Counted from the first letter of the stretch, positions 35,325-44,017 are shown. The stretch is DNA of 64,000 bases from JBBWZH01 sp035544115 (GCA_963714145.1 OY970235.1:4464001-4528000); one strand, 5' to 3'. Numbers and translations: made by a program. The notes: generated by a model not told the origin, from the sequence alone.

Positions 35325-36722
35325 CTAGGTGAACCCGGCCACCTGCGGCGGTCCGGGTGCACCGCTGCGGCCGGCGGCGCCGTTCGTGACGCCGGCCACG
35401 GCCCAGGCGGCGAACCGGGCGGCACCGGTCGCGCCGGGTTCCTCCAGCGCGCTGAACGTCAGCCGCGGGATGACGCCGGCCTTGGTCTCCCGCACGCTGC
35501 GCAGCCGGGTCCAGCCACCCGCGGCGACGGCCGCGGCGTGCTCGTCGACGACCCCGTTCATCACCGCGAGCACCGCGGCCGTCTCGGTGCTGATGTGCCG
35601 CAGCGCCCCCGCCCACGCCAGCTCCGGGGTGGCCCCGTCGGCGATCACGATCGTGACGGTGTCGTCGGCGCCGCGGGAACCCCGTACCCGCAGCGCGCCG
35701 ACCTCGGTGTCCGGCTGCCAGCGCCGGTCCAACTCGGCCCGCAGCGCCGGCTCGGCCCGGCCCACCAGCCCGAGCACCCGACGCAGCACCAGCCCGGCCC
35801 GGACGCTGCCGATCAGCGCGGACTGCCCGGGGAGCACGTGCTGGCCGGCCTCCACCCCGCCGGCCACCAGCTGCGCCCGCTCGGTGTCGGTGAGCACCCG
35901 GGGCACCGACCGCAGCAGTACGTCCGCCGTGCCCGCGGAGTTGAACAGCTGGTCGGGACCGACCGCGCCGACCCCGACCGCCGCCACCGAGTGGTCGTGG
36001 CCGGCGACCGTGACCACCGCACCGCGCAGCGCGCCCTCGGTCCGCACCGTTCCGACCGGCGAGCCGGCGGGCAGCGGTGGCGGCAGCAGCCCGGCCGGCG
36101 CGCCGAGCAGCTCCAGGGCGGCCGGCCACGGGGCGCCGGTGGCCTGGTCGAGCAGCCCGGTCCGGGACGCGAGCGACGGCTCGGTGATCCGGGCACCGGT
36201 CAGCTCGTACGCGACGTACTCGGGCAGGTTCAGCCAGCAGTGCTGCGGGCCCGGCCGCAGCCCCTGCCCGCGCCACCAGAGCAGCTTCGCCAGGGACGAG
36301 TGCGGGACGACCGGCATGCCGGTGCGGGCCGGGTACGCGGCGCGGAACTCCGGGTCGAGCGCGGCCAGCTCGGCGCTGCCACGCGGGTCGTACCAGGCGA
36401 TCACCGGGGTGACCGGAACGCCGCGGCGGCCCAGCAGCACCCCGCTCTCGCCCATCCCGGCGATCCCGACCCCGGTCACCCGGATCGGGCTGCCGGCGGT
36501 CTCCGCCGCGGTCCCGACCGCGGCGGCCACCGCGGCCCGCACGCCCGCCAGGATGGTGTCCGGACTGGTGTCCACCTGCCCGTTGGGGTGCTGCGTCCAG
36601 ACCGTCGGCTGCCGGCCGAGGGCCAGCTGAAGGCCGGTCTCCGCGTCGGCCACCACGACCTTCGTGTTGGTCGTACCGACGTCGATGCCGAGCGTGACCG
36701 CCCGCCGGGCCGGCCCGGTCAT
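35325..36722 (-). CDS. FGGY-family carbohydrate kinase
   Basis: A 465-residue sugar kinase of the FGGY fold: ATP-binding first strand LGIDVGTTNTKVVV, GIAGMGESGVLL with the substrate side, AWYDPRG, and the phosphate-2 Gly stretch FNSAGTADVLLRS. It phosphorylates a pentose, hexose or polyol using ATP. ATG 36722 overlaps the LacI stop (ATGA). A gap of 94 bases separates it from the aldolase gene. The exact substrate is not readable from the motifs. Confidence 0.85.
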   Translation of the reverse strand: MTGPARRAVTLGIDVGTTNTKVVVADAETGLQLALGRQPTVWTQHPNGQVDTSPDTILAGVRAAVAAAVGTAAETAGSPIRVTGVGIAGMGESGVLLGRRGVPVTPVIAWYDPRGSAELAALDPEFRAAYPARTGMPVVPHSSLAKLLWWRGQGLRPGPQHCWLNLPEYVAYELTGARITEPSLASRTGLLDQATGAPWPAALELLGAPAGLLPPPLPAGSPVGTVRTEGALRGAVVTVAGHDHSVAAVGVGAVGPDQLFNSAGTADVLLRSVPRVLTDTERAQLVAGGVEAGQHVLPGQSALIGSVRAGLVLRRVLGLVGRAEPALRAELDRRWQPDTEVGALRVRGSRGADDTVTIVIADGATPELAWAGALRHISTETAAVLAVMNGVVDEHAAAVAAGGWTRLRSVRETKAGVIPRLTFSALEEPGATGAARFAAWAVAGVTNGAAGRSGAPGPPQVAGFT

Positions 36723-37714
36723 GGCGCCAGCTCGCCGGAGCCGCGGGGGATGAGGTGCAGCGGCGGGCTGATCGTGACCCGGGGCCCGGGGTTGCCGTCC
36801 AGCCGGGTGAACAGGTGCGCCGCCGCCACCCGGCCGATCAGCTCGGGCGGGTGGTCGATCACGGTGACGCCCGGTTCCAGCGCGTCGGCCATGAAGAAGT
36901 CGCCGAAGCCGACCATCGCCAGGTCGGTGCGGCGGCGCGAGTGCAGCACCGGGACCACGCCGAGCGAGCAGCGGGTGTTCGCGCTGAAGATCGCGGTCGG
37001 CGGCTCGGCGAGGTCGAGCAGCTGCCCGGTCGTCCGGGCCGCGTCGGCGATCTCCGGGCACACCGGCAGCACGTACTCCGGCGTCCGCGGGATGCCGGCC
37101 TCGGCGAGCGCGTCCTGATAGCCGGCCAGCCGGTCCTGTCCGGTAGCCACGGTGAGGTGGTCACCGACGAACGCGATGCGGCGGTGGCCGTGCGCGATCA
37201 GGTGCGCGACCGCGGTCCGGGCAGCGCCCCGGTCGTCGACCACCACCGCGTCGGCGTCCAGGTTGCCGGCCCGCCGGTCCACGAACAGCACCGGGAACGG
37301 CGCGCTGGCCAGGTACGCATGGTCGGCGGCGACCGGGGCGACGATCAGCCCGGCCACCCGGCGCCGGGTCACGCTCTCGATGATCTTCCGTTCCCGCTCC
37401 GGGTGGCGCAGCGTGCTGGCCACCGAGACGGTCAGCCCGCGGTCCAGCGCGACCCGCTCGATCTCGCCGGTGACGCTGGCGAAGAACGGGTCGGCGATCG
37501 AATCGATCACTACGCCGATCACGTCGTCGGTGCCCAGCCGCAGCGACCGGGCCAGCGGATCGGGCGAGTAGCCCAGTTCGCGGACCGCCGTCTCCACCCG
37601 GGCCCGGGTATCGGCGGACACCCGGGGATCCCCGTTGACCACCCGCGACGCGGTCTTCGTGCTGGTCCCGGCGGCCGCGGCGACGTCCCGCAGCCGGACG
37701 GTCGGCCGGGTCAC
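36719..37714 (-). CDS. LacI family transcriptional regulator of the sugar operon
   Basis: A 331-residue LacI protein. The helix-turn-helix and hinge are clear (VRLRDVAAAAGTSTKTASRVV, then LGYSPDPLARSLR). The periplasmic-binding-like sensor has IGVVIDSIADPFFASVTGEI and ends with VIDHPPELIGRVAAAHL. GTG 37714 overlaps the PfkB stop. It probably represses the whole operon by binding the 17-bp repeats at 38847 and 38968, with the sugar or its phosphate as inducer. Confidence 0.9.
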   Translation of the reverse strand: MTRPTVRLRDVAAAAGTSTKTASRVVNGDPRVSADTRARVETAVRELGYSPDPLARSLRLGTDDVIGVVIDSIADPFFASVTGEIERVALDRGLTVSVASTLRHPERERKIIESVTRRRVAGLIVAPVAADHAYLASAPFPVLFVDRRAGNLDADAVVVDDRGAARTAVAHLIAHGHRRIAFVGDHLTVATGQDRLAGYQDALAEAGIPRTPEYVLPVCPEIADAARTTGQLLDLAEPPTAIFSANTRCSLGVVPVLHSRRRTDLAMVGFGDFFMADALEPGVTVIDHPPELIGRVAAAHLFTRLDGNPGPRVTISPPLHLIPRGSGELAP

Positions 37715-38826
37715 CGGGCCAGCCCGGCGGTCAGCTGCCCGATCAGCTCGGCCACCCGGGCCGGGTCGACACCGCCGGCCCGCACCTGCTCGCACGAGGC
37801 GGACGCGGTGGCCGTGCCCCGGATCAGCGCGGCCCGCCACGTCCCGGCGTCGGCGCTGCCCAGGGCCCAGCCGGTACCGGGACGGTCGGCGCGGGCCGGG
37901 CCGCCGGCCGGGCCGGAGGGCTGGGTCTGGCGGGGGGGCTGGGTCTGGCCGGGATGCTGGGTCTGGCCCGGCCGCGGGGCGGGGTCGCTGTGATCGGCCG
38001 GGTCGGCGCTCAGGCCGAGCGCGAGGCCGGCCACGAACGAGTCGCCGGCGCCGACCGGGCTGACCACGTGCACCGGAACGGCCGGCACCCAGCTGGTCGC
38101 GCCGTGCTCGTCCACGAAGCCGACCCCGGCGGCCCCGGCGGTGACCGCGACCCGCACCGCGCCGAGCTCCCGCAGTTCCCGCGCCACCCGCAGCGCCCGG
38201 CCCGGTATGTCCGCGCCGCCGGCGGTCAGCACGTCGCCGGGCTGCCCGCCCACGGCGGCCTCGGCCTCCTCCAGGTTGGGCGTCACCAGGTCCGGACCGC
38301 TGGCCAGGGCCGCCCGCAGGGCTCCGGGCGCGGTGTCCAGGATCGTGCCCACGCCGGCCGCGCGCGCCAACCCGACCAGCTGGCCGTATCCGTCCGCGGG
38401 CGCGCCGGGAGGCAGGCTGCCAGCGCAGATGAGCAGGTCCTGACCGGCCAGCAGCGGCCGGACGGCAGCCAGGTAGCGGGCCCAGTCCGCGCCGCCGATC
38501 GGGTTGCCCGGCTCGTTCACGATCGTGACGCGGTCGGCGGCCTGCTCGATCATCACGATCGCCTGCCGGGCCCGCCCGGTGGTCCGGACCGGTACGACGT
38601 CCGCGCCCTCGCCGCGGAGCAGGCCGAGCAACTGGTCGCCGTCAGCGTCGGCGACGAACCCCACGATGACCGGCCGCCGGCCGTACGCCCGCGCCACCCG
38701 GGCCACGTTCACGCCCTTGCCGCCGGCGGTTACCTCGACCGAGGACGACCGCAGTACCGAACCCGGCACCAGCACCGACAGGAACTCGGTCCGGTCCAGA
38801 CACAGGTTCGGGGTGGCGATCAGCAA
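37711..38826 (-). CDS. PfkB-family hexose (1-phosphofructokinase/LacC-type) kinase with repeat insertion
   Basis: A 371-residue PfkB kinase: the N-terminal TPNLCLDRT strand, TAGGKGVNVARVARA and the catalytic C-terminal motif VSPVGAGDSFVAGLALGL. It is related to 1-phosphofructokinase and tagatose-6-phosphate kinase (LacC), which fits the LacD-like aldolase in the operon. The start is TTG 38826 with GGAAGGGG before it. A 45-50 residue Pro/Gln-rich insert near residues 272-320 contains PGQTQ repeats and has no counterpart in the family; it lies just after the active-site helix. This is the first gene of the operon. Confidence 0.85.
   Translation of the reverse strand: MLIATPNLCLDRTEFLSVLVPGSVLRSSSVEVTAGGKGVNVARVARAYGRRPVIVGFVADADGDQLLGLLRGEGADVVPVRTTGRARQAIVMIEQAADRVTIVNEPGNPIGGADWARYLAAVRPLLAGQDLLICAGSLPPGAPADGYGQLVGLARAAGVGTILDTAPGALRAALASGPDLVTPNLEEAEAAVGGQPGDVLTAGGADIPGRALRVARELRELGAVRVAVTAGAAGVGFVDEHGATSWVPAVPVHVVSPVGAGDSFVAGLALGLSADPADHSDPAPRPGQTQHPGQTQPPRQTQPSGPAGGPARADRPGTGWALGSADAGTWRAALIRGTATASASCEQVRAGGVDPARVAELIGQLTAGLAR
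37915..37980 (-). repeat. Short tandem repeat inside the PfkB kinase gene
   Basis: Three imperfect copies of a GCTGGGTCTGGC unit lie in tandem on the plus strand and encode PGQTQ-type repeats on the minus strand. Confidence 0.7.
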
Positions 38827-38846
38827 CGGATCCCCTTCCTCCGGGC

Positions 38847-38863
38847 GAGGTAATCGTTGTCAC
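38847..38863 (-). promoter_or_regulatory. Putative LacI-family operator, copy 1
   Basis: The 17-base sequence GAGGTAATCGTTGTCAC (plus strand) is repeated exactly at 38968-38984. Its core TGACAACGATTAC on the minus strand has the central CG and flanking A/T typical of LacI-family sites. This copy lies about 20 bases before the TTG start of the operon. Confidence 0.6.
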
Positions 38864-38922
38864 GGATGCCCTGGAACAGGCGGGCCAGACATCGATCGAC
38901 GGACGTGGCGCAGGCGCAGAGA

Positions 38923-38946
38923 TCCTGTATTCAGCCTGAATCAGGA
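38923..38946. repeat. Imperfect inverted repeat between the two operator copies
   Basis: TCCTG.ATTCAG followed by CTGAAT.AGGA forms an imperfect dyad between the two operator copies. It may be a third protein site or overlap the promoter. Confidence 0.4.
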
Positions 38947-38967
38947 CCAAAAGCCGGCGGAGCGAGT

Positions 38968-38984
38968 GAGGTAATCGTTGTCAC
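38968..38984 (-). promoter_or_regulatory. Putative LacI-family operator, copy 2
   Basis: An exact second copy of the 17-base site at 38847-38863, 121 bases away, a spacing that permits DNA looping by a LacI tetramer or cooperative binding across the promoter. Confidence 0.6.
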
Positions 38985-39120
38985 CAGCAGAATGGGGACA
39001 CTCTTTACCGCGGCCACCTGGCTGTCAAGAGTCCGTAACGCGTTCGTGACCCTGGCGCCGGCGACCCCGCCGAACGGGCCGGGGCCGCGCCGGCTGCCGC
39101 GATCCGGCGCGCTGCCCCGC

Positions 39121-39207
39121 TGCGCGGGCGCGGTAGCTGCGCGCGGGTGCGGTGGCTGCGCGGGCGCGGTAGCTGCGCGGGCGCGGTAGCTGCGCAGGCG
39201 CGGTAGC
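39121..39207. repeat. 17-bp minisatellite, five units
   Basis: Units TGCGCGGGCGCGGTAGC at 39121, 39157 and 39174 are identical; 39191 differs by one base; the unit at 39138 is 19 bases and degenerate. Each carries a GCGC...GCGC dyad. It lies 48 bases beyond the stop of the P-loop kinase gene and may act in transcript ending or be a replication-slippage product. Confidence 0.75.
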
Positions 39208-39254
39208 TGCGCAGGGCCATGCGGTGTGGTGTCGCGGGGCGTGCGGGGTCGGGG

Positions 39255-39809
39255 TCAGCCGATCGCGGCGACGACGAAGTCGGTCTGCCGCCGCAGCGGC
39301 CAGGTCGCGTCCACCTGCAGGTGCGGGATGGCCGGTACCGTGGCCGTCCGGCTCAGGAAGCCGGCCGGGTCGGCGAGCTTGGCCGCGTCCCGGTCGGCGC
39401 CGCGAGTACGGAGCCGGCTGAGCAGCTCGTCGGGCGGCAGAGCCAGCCACACCAGCTGCGGCCGGCCGCCGGCCGCGGTGAGCCGGGCCGCCAGCGCCGC
39501 CCAGCGGCGGGCGTCCGCCCGTTCCGCGCTGAATGGCGCCACCAGCACCGCCGACGTGCCGCAGCGCAGGCAGTCCACCGCGCCGGCCACGATCGTCTCG
39601 TACCGGGCGGTGCGGGTGGCTTCAGCCAGCACCAGCCCGTCCAGGTCGTCGGTCCGCAGCAATCGCGCGACCACGGCGGTCAACGGCCCGGTCAGCACGT
39701 CCAGGTCGAGTAGGGCCGCACCGAGCGCGGCGGCCACCCCGGCCCCCAGCGTGCTCTTGCCGGCGGCCGGCGGCCCGGAGACGAGCAGGGCGACCGGAGC
39801 GGGGGCCAC
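39255..39809 (-). CDS. P-loop kinase (AAA_33/adenylylsulfate-kinase-like)
   Basis: A 184-residue small P-loop protein with Walker A SGPPAAGKST at residues 11-20, a LLDLDVLTG substrate strand, and RTRGADRDAAKL, which resembles an Arg-rich lid. This is the plan of shikimate/gluconate-type and zeta-like small-molecule kinases. The ATG start is at 39809. It is transcribed in the same direction as the sugar operon but lies upstream of the operator region, so it is probably separate. The substrate is unknown. Confidence 0.75.
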   Translation of the reverse strand: MAPAPVALLVSGPPAAGKSTLGAGVAAALGAALLDLDVLTGPLTAVVARLLRTDDLDGLVLAEATRTARYETIVAGAVDCLRCGTSAVLVAPFSAERADARRWAALAARLTAAGGRPQLVWLALPPDELLSRLRTRGADRDAAKLADPAGFLSRTATVPAIPHLQVDATWPLRRQTDFVVAAIG

Positions 39810-39963
39810 AGCGGGGACCGTACCGCCTCCGGCGTCGACGTGCCGCTGCCGCTCGCCTCGACGAGCGCGCCGGTTTCACGGGACTACCAAATGGCGGCCC
39901 CGGTCACAGTTCCCGCGGCTGCACTGTCGCTGCCGGGTGACGCGGGTCGGTTACGGTCCCGGC

Positions 39964-40812
39964 ATGGGTGATACGCACGAGGTGCGGCTGCCGGATGGCC
40001 GGGCGATGGCGTACGCCGACCACGGCGACCCGGCCGGGCCGGTCGTGCTGAGCTGCGTCGGCACGCCGGACTCCCGGCTGGTGGGCCGGCATTGGGCGGC
40101 GGCGGCCGACCGGGCCGGGGTGCGGATCCTGACGCCGGACCGGCCCGGGTTCGGCGGCTCCGACCCGCAGCCGGGCCGGACGCTGGCCGACTGGCCGGCC
40201 GACGCAACCGTGCTGCTGGACACGCTCGGCGTGCACCGGTTCGCGGTGGCCGGCGGTTCCGGCGGCGGGCCGTACGCCGTGGCCTGCGGGGTGCTGCTGG
40301 CCGATCGGGTCAGCGCGGTGGCGCTGGTCGCACCGGCCGCACCGCGCGGAGCGCCGGCGCACGGGTTCGTGCCGCTGGCGGAGACGGCCCTGCGCGAGCG
40401 CGGCGAGCGGCTGGCGTGGCTGGTCGGCAACGACCCGGACGGGCTGTTCGGGTTCCTCGCCCCGGACGAGTCCGAGCCCGACCGGCGGGCCCACGCCGCG
40501 CTGGACCCGCAGCAGAAAGCGGAAGTGTTCGCCAACCTGCGGGAGGCGTTCCGGCAGGGCACCGACGGCTACGTACAGGACCACCTCATCTGCGCCGGCG
40601 ACTGGTCCGGCCTGCTCCCCCGGCTGACCCGGCCGACCCGGATCTGGCAGGGCACCGACGACAACAACGTGCCCGCCGAAGCCACCCGCTGGCTGGCCGG
40701 CCGGATCCCCGGCGCCGAGCTGACCCAGCTGGCCGGCGCCGGCCACGGGGTGACCGACGAGACCTGGCCGGAGGTCTTCGGCTGGCTCCGCCAGCGCCAC
40801 CCCGACCGGTGA
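39964..40812 (+). CDS. Alpha/beta hydrolase
   Basis: A 282-residue alpha/beta-fold hydrolase: the oxyanion region SCVGTPDSR, the strand TPDRPGFGGSDPQPG, the nucleophile Ser99 in AGGSGGGP, and the catalytic His in GAGHGVTDE near the end. TACGGT lies about 7 bases before ATG 39964 with no ribosome-binding site, so the transcript is probably leaderless. Cytosolic; the ester or epoxide substrate is unknown. Confidence 0.9.
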   Translation: MGDTHEVRLPDGRAMAYADHGDPAGPVVLSCVGTPDSRLVGRHWAAAADRAGVRILTPDRPGFGGSDPQPGRTLADWPADATVLLDTLGVHRFAVAGGSGGGPYAVACGVLLADRVSAVALVAPAAPRGAPAHGFVPLAETALRERGERLAWLVGNDPDGLFGFLAPDESEPDRRAHAALDPQQKAEVFANLREAFRQGTDGYVQDHLICAGDWSGLLPRLTRPTRIWQGTDDNNVPAEATRWLAGRIPGAELTQLAGAGHGVTDETWPEVFGWLRQRHPDR

Positions 40813-40823
40813 CCCGGCCGTCC

Positions 40824-40849
40824 CCGGCGGTTCCGAGGGGCACCGCCGG
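40824..40849. terminator. Weak hairpin between convergent genes
   Basis: An 8-bp stem (CCGGCGGT / ACCGCCGG) with a 10-base loop between the alpha/beta hydrolase and alcohol dehydrogenase genes. Confidence 0.4.
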
Positions 40850-40896
40850 CTGCGCAACGGCCGGGAGAATCCGGTGGGTGTGCGGGTGCCGGTTGG

Positions 40897-42042
40897 TCAG
40901 CTGAGGTCGACCGGGGGCCGGTGCAGCACGAGCTTGGTCGTCCGGGCGGTGTACGCCGTCGGCGCGTCGTCCCAGTCGGCGAGCAGGCTGGTCACCTGTT
41001 CGGCGGGGAACTGGCTGGTGGCGATGAAGTCGAGTAGGTCGGGGAGCACCGGCCGGACGTGGGAGACGCCGACGTCGAGGGTGGCGCTGGTGGCGTACAT
41101 GTCCATGACCGGGAGCCTGGTGCCCGGCGCGAGGTAGTAGCCGGTGGCGGTGCAGATCCCGCCCGGTCGCAGCGCCCGGAGAGCGTCACGCAGGCCCGGT
41201 GCCTGTGAGGATGCCTCGACGGCCACGTCATAGCCACGGGTGACGCGGTCGAGGACCGACCGCCGGCGCCGCGCGCCGACCTTGTGGGTGGTGGCGCCGA
41301 ATGCCGCGGCGACCTCGAGCCGGGCGTCGCGGTCATCGAGGTAGTCGACCACGGCCGCGCCGTGCCGTACCGCGAGGCCGGCCGCGTAGAGGCCGATGCT
41401 CTGGGCTCCGCCGCCGATGACGAGGACCGAGCCCCCGGGGCGGTCGCGGAGCGCGGGAACGACGGACCGCCAGGCGTCGGAAAGGTTGTCGCTGGCGGCG
41501 GCAACCCGCAGCGGGTCGACGCCGTCGGGGACGCGCACGAGCATGTGGTCGGCGTGCGGGATCCGCAGGCAGTCGGCGACCATGCCGCCCCAGGAACCCG
41601 TGGCGGGACCGAACCCGAAGGCAGCCAGGGCCCCACCCGGGCTGTCGGCGCGCATGGTCGAGCACTTCGCGGTCAACCCGCGCCGACACTCCGCACAGCT
41701 CCCGCATGACACGGCCCACGGCACCACCACGATGTCGCCGATGCTGAGATCGACGACATCGGCGCCGACGGCGGTCACCTGGGCGACGCACTCGTGCCCG
41801 ATCCCGAACGGCCCCCGGAACGGCACCGGGCCGACGATGGAGGCCACGACGGGGTCGATGAGCCCAGCCTTCAGGCCGGCCTGCATCGCCCGGGAGACCG
41901 GCCGGTGGATCGGGAGGGTGTCACCGTCGCAGCGGCTCGCCACGAACGGCCGTACCAGGGCGTCGGTTCCGGCCTCGAGGGCGGGGGCCGGGCGGTCGCG
42001 CCACTCCAGCCGACCGGACCGGACGAAGACGAGCTCACGCAT
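40897..42042 (-). CDS. Zinc-dependent alcohol dehydrogenase (MDR family)
   Basis: A 381-residue medium-chain dehydrogenase. The catalytic-site region is SRCDGDT with GHECVAQV, the structural-zinc Cys are in CGSCAECRRGLTAKC, and a Rossmann Gly motif (GGGAQSIGLYAAGLAV) binds the nucleotide. The segment between the catalytic Cys and GHE is longer than usual, as in formaldehyde/threonine dehydrogenase relatives. ATG 42042 has GGGAG before it. It begins 13 bases after the KAP NTPase gene, so the two are probably cotranscribed although their functions look unrelated. Confidence 0.85.
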   Translation of the reverse strand: MRELVFVRSGRLEWRDRPAPALEAGTDALVRPFVASRCDGDTLPIHRPVSRAMQAGLKAGLIDPVVASIVGPVPFRGPFGIGHECVAQVTAVGADVVDLSIGDIVVVPWAVSCGSCAECRRGLTAKCSTMRADSPGGALAAFGFGPATGSWGGMVADCLRIPHADHMLVRVPDGVDPLRVAAASDNLSDAWRSVVPALRDRPGGSVLVIGGGAQSIGLYAAGLAVRHGAAVVDYLDDRDARLEVAAAFGATTHKVGARRRRSVLDRVTRGYDVAVEASSQAPGLRDALRALRPGGICTATGYYLAPGTRLPVMDMYATSATLDVGVSHVRPVLPDLLDFIATSQFPAEQVTSLLADWDDAPTAYTARTTKLVLHRPPVDLS

Positions 42043-42055
42043 TCATCACTCCCGA

Positions 42056-44017
42056 TCAGGGTGGGGCGCTGATGGCCTGTCCGGAGCACTCGCGGATGGT
42101 TCGCTCGTCCATCGGGCCGGCCGGGTGGTTCATGACCACGCGGAGGTCGGCGGGTGGTTCGGCGAACAGGGCCCGCAGCTCGGCCGGTGTCGAGTGCGGG
42201 ATCTGGTCGGCCGGCAGGGCGAACAACCGAACCGCCGACGGCGTCGCCTGCAGGTGCTCGGCGAGCGTCGGCCAGCGGGTCTGCAGGATGGTCCACAGTG
42301 CGAGCGGGCCGATCCCGACGACCGATCCCTCCGCGGTGCGGACCGCGCGCAGCATGCTGTACGCCATCACGAACCGCTTCATCGCCCGCGGCGTCGGGTC
42401 GAGCATGCCGGCGTACGGCTCGAGCGCGTGCCGGGTGCGGCGCTGCGCCCCCGGGTCGACCACGAGCCGGTCGATGGCCACCTGGGAGGCCCTGATCCGT
42501 TCGATGGCCGGCGCGCTGGCCAGCACGTCGAGCACCTGCTCCGGCGGGGCGTCGGTCAGCCGCCGCGTCAGGTCCGGATCGGCCAGCCGCTGGCCCGGCG
42601 AGGCCGGCCCGTCGGCCAGCAGGTCGGCGAGGTAGGCGGCCTTGAGCTCGTCGGACAGCCGGGGCACCGGCACGGTCAGCTGGAACAGCTTCTCCAGGAA
42701 CAGCGAGCCGATCGTGGCGCCGGGCGCGCTGATCGCCCCGGTCAACGACGCGTAGGCGGTGTCGTAGCTGCTGCGGACCCAGCGGCCGTCGGCCGCGACG
42801 ACGACGAGCAGGTTCGGCACGGGTCGGCCGGCCGCCGCGGTGCCGCGGCCGCGGTCGCGCATCAGCTTCTGGACGGCGTCCAGCAGGTCGACCACGAAGG
42901 TCTCCGGGCACCGGTCGAGGTCGTCGACCAGCAGCAGCACCGGCCGGCCCGCCTGGCACAGCACCCAGTCGAAGTGCGCCGCGAGATCCTCCATCGGGTC
43001 GGCCCGGTTCTCCAGGAAGGCCCGGGCCGCCCGCCGGGAGTCCAGCGACGCGAACCGACCGGCGGACTTGGCCAGCAGCCACAGCGCCGCCAGCACCGGC
43101 AGCAACCCGCCGGCGAGCTTCACGACATCACCCCACCTGCTCACGGTGAGGTCGGCGCTGCCGTGCACCAGCACCGTGACCAGCCCGGCCACGACAACCG
43201 CCATCAGACCGAAGGCCGCCCACTGCCAGTTGTCGACCAACCGGGCCCGCTCCCGCAGCCAGAACCAGGCCCGCGCCCACCGGCGCCGCCGGGTCGTCCG
43301 GACCGCGGCCCGGACCGCGTGCAACAGGGTCAGCCAGGGCGGCCCCACCTTCGACTGGCGCCAGGCGTCGTAGGGCACGACCAGCCAGCCCGCGGGCGAC
43401 CTGCCGGGGCCGGCCCGTTCCGCCAACTCCCGCAGGAACCGCAGCAGCGTGCTCTTGCCAGCGCCCCAGGCACCGTCGATGTGGACCAGGAAGGACCGCC
43501 CGGGGTAGTCCCGCACCAGGATCTCCAGCTGCTGCTCCAGCGCGCTGGCCACGCCGCGGCGGCCGAGTTCGTCCTGGTCGAGTCCGACCGGTTCGTCAGC
43601 CAGCCACCGGACGTGCTCGCGCGGGGCCGGCGGCACCGGATGGATCTCACACTCCCCGGCCAGCGCCGCGAGTGTCGGCTGGCCCAGCTGGGCGGCCAGC
43701 GGCGGGTCGAGGGCGGCCAGCGCGGCCAGCGTGAGACGGCCGTCGAGGACCTCGTGTCCGGTCGGGGCCACCGCCGCCGGGTCGTAGCAGTCCCGCACCG
43801 CCGACAGCCACTCCGCGACCGGGCGGCGGGCGCCGGCGCGGACATTGAACGTGACCTTGCCCAGCCGGTCACCGGCATACTCGGGACGCTCGCGCCCGAT
43901 ACCCGCGGCCAACTCGCTCGCGGTGACCGGCGCGCCGGCCGGAAACCCGTCAGCCACCCCCTGGACGAGGCGCGAGAACTCCGGGTCGACCGCACCCGAC
44001 TCCGACGACGACGCCAT
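42056..44017 (-). CDS. KAP family P-loop NTPase with two membrane helices
   Basis: A 653-residue KAP ATPase. Residues 1-140 are a helical domain (EFSRLVQGVADGFPAG...) I do not recognise. Walker A GAWGAGKST lies near 180-190, two hydrophobic segments interrupt the P-loop domain near 255-276 and 295-312, and Walker B LLLVDDLDRC is near 365, as in KAP proteins. ATG 44017 with GGGGG before it is chosen over the 50-residue longer frame, whose start has poor composition. KAP NTPases are membrane-linked, and several occur in phage-defence loci. No nuclease or other effector gene is adjacent here; only an alcohol dehydrogenase follows. Confidence 0.8.
   Translation of the reverse strand: MASSSESGAVDPEFSRLVQGVADGFPAGAPVTASELAAGIGRERPEYAGDRLGKVTFNVRAGARRPVAEWLSAVRDCYDPAAVAPTGHEVLDGRLTLAALAALDPPLAAQLGQPTLAALAGECEIHPVPPAPREHVRWLADEPVGLDQDELGRRGVASALEQQLEILVRDYPGRSFLVHIDGAWGAGKSTLLRFLRELAERAGPGRSPAGWLVVPYDAWRQSKVGPPWLTLLHAVRAAVRTTRRRRWARAWFWLRERARLVDNWQWAAFGLMAVVVAGLVTVLVHGSADLTVSRWGDVVKLAGGLLPVLAALWLLAKSAGRFASLDSRRAARAFLENRADPMEDLAAHFDWVLCQAGRPVLLLVDDLDRCPETFVVDLLDAVQKLMRDRGRGTAAAGRPVPNLLVVVAADGRWVRSSYDTAYASLTGAISAPGATIGSLFLEKLFQLTVPVPRLSDELKAAYLADLLADGPASPGQRLADPDLTRRLTDAPPEQVLDVLASAPAIERIRASQVAIDRLVVDPGAQRRTRHALEPYAGMLDPTPRAMKRFVMAYSMLRAVRTAEGSVVGIGPLALWTILQTRWPTLAEHLQATPSAVRLFALPADQIPHSTPAELRALFAEPPADLRVVMNHPAGPMDERTIRECSGQAISAPP

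Larger units (their letters stand above)
38827..39254. other. 428-base regulatory region upstream of the sugar operon
   Basis: It contains the two 17-bp operator repeats, an inverted repeat between them and the five-unit minisatellite. The part around 38920-39010 is less GC-rich and probably contains the operon promoter, but I cannot fix a -35/-10 pair. No gene is supported. Confidence 0.6.

Noticed and set aside
39121..39207. CRISPR-like array
   Set aside because: The units are directly joined without spacers and no cas genes are near.
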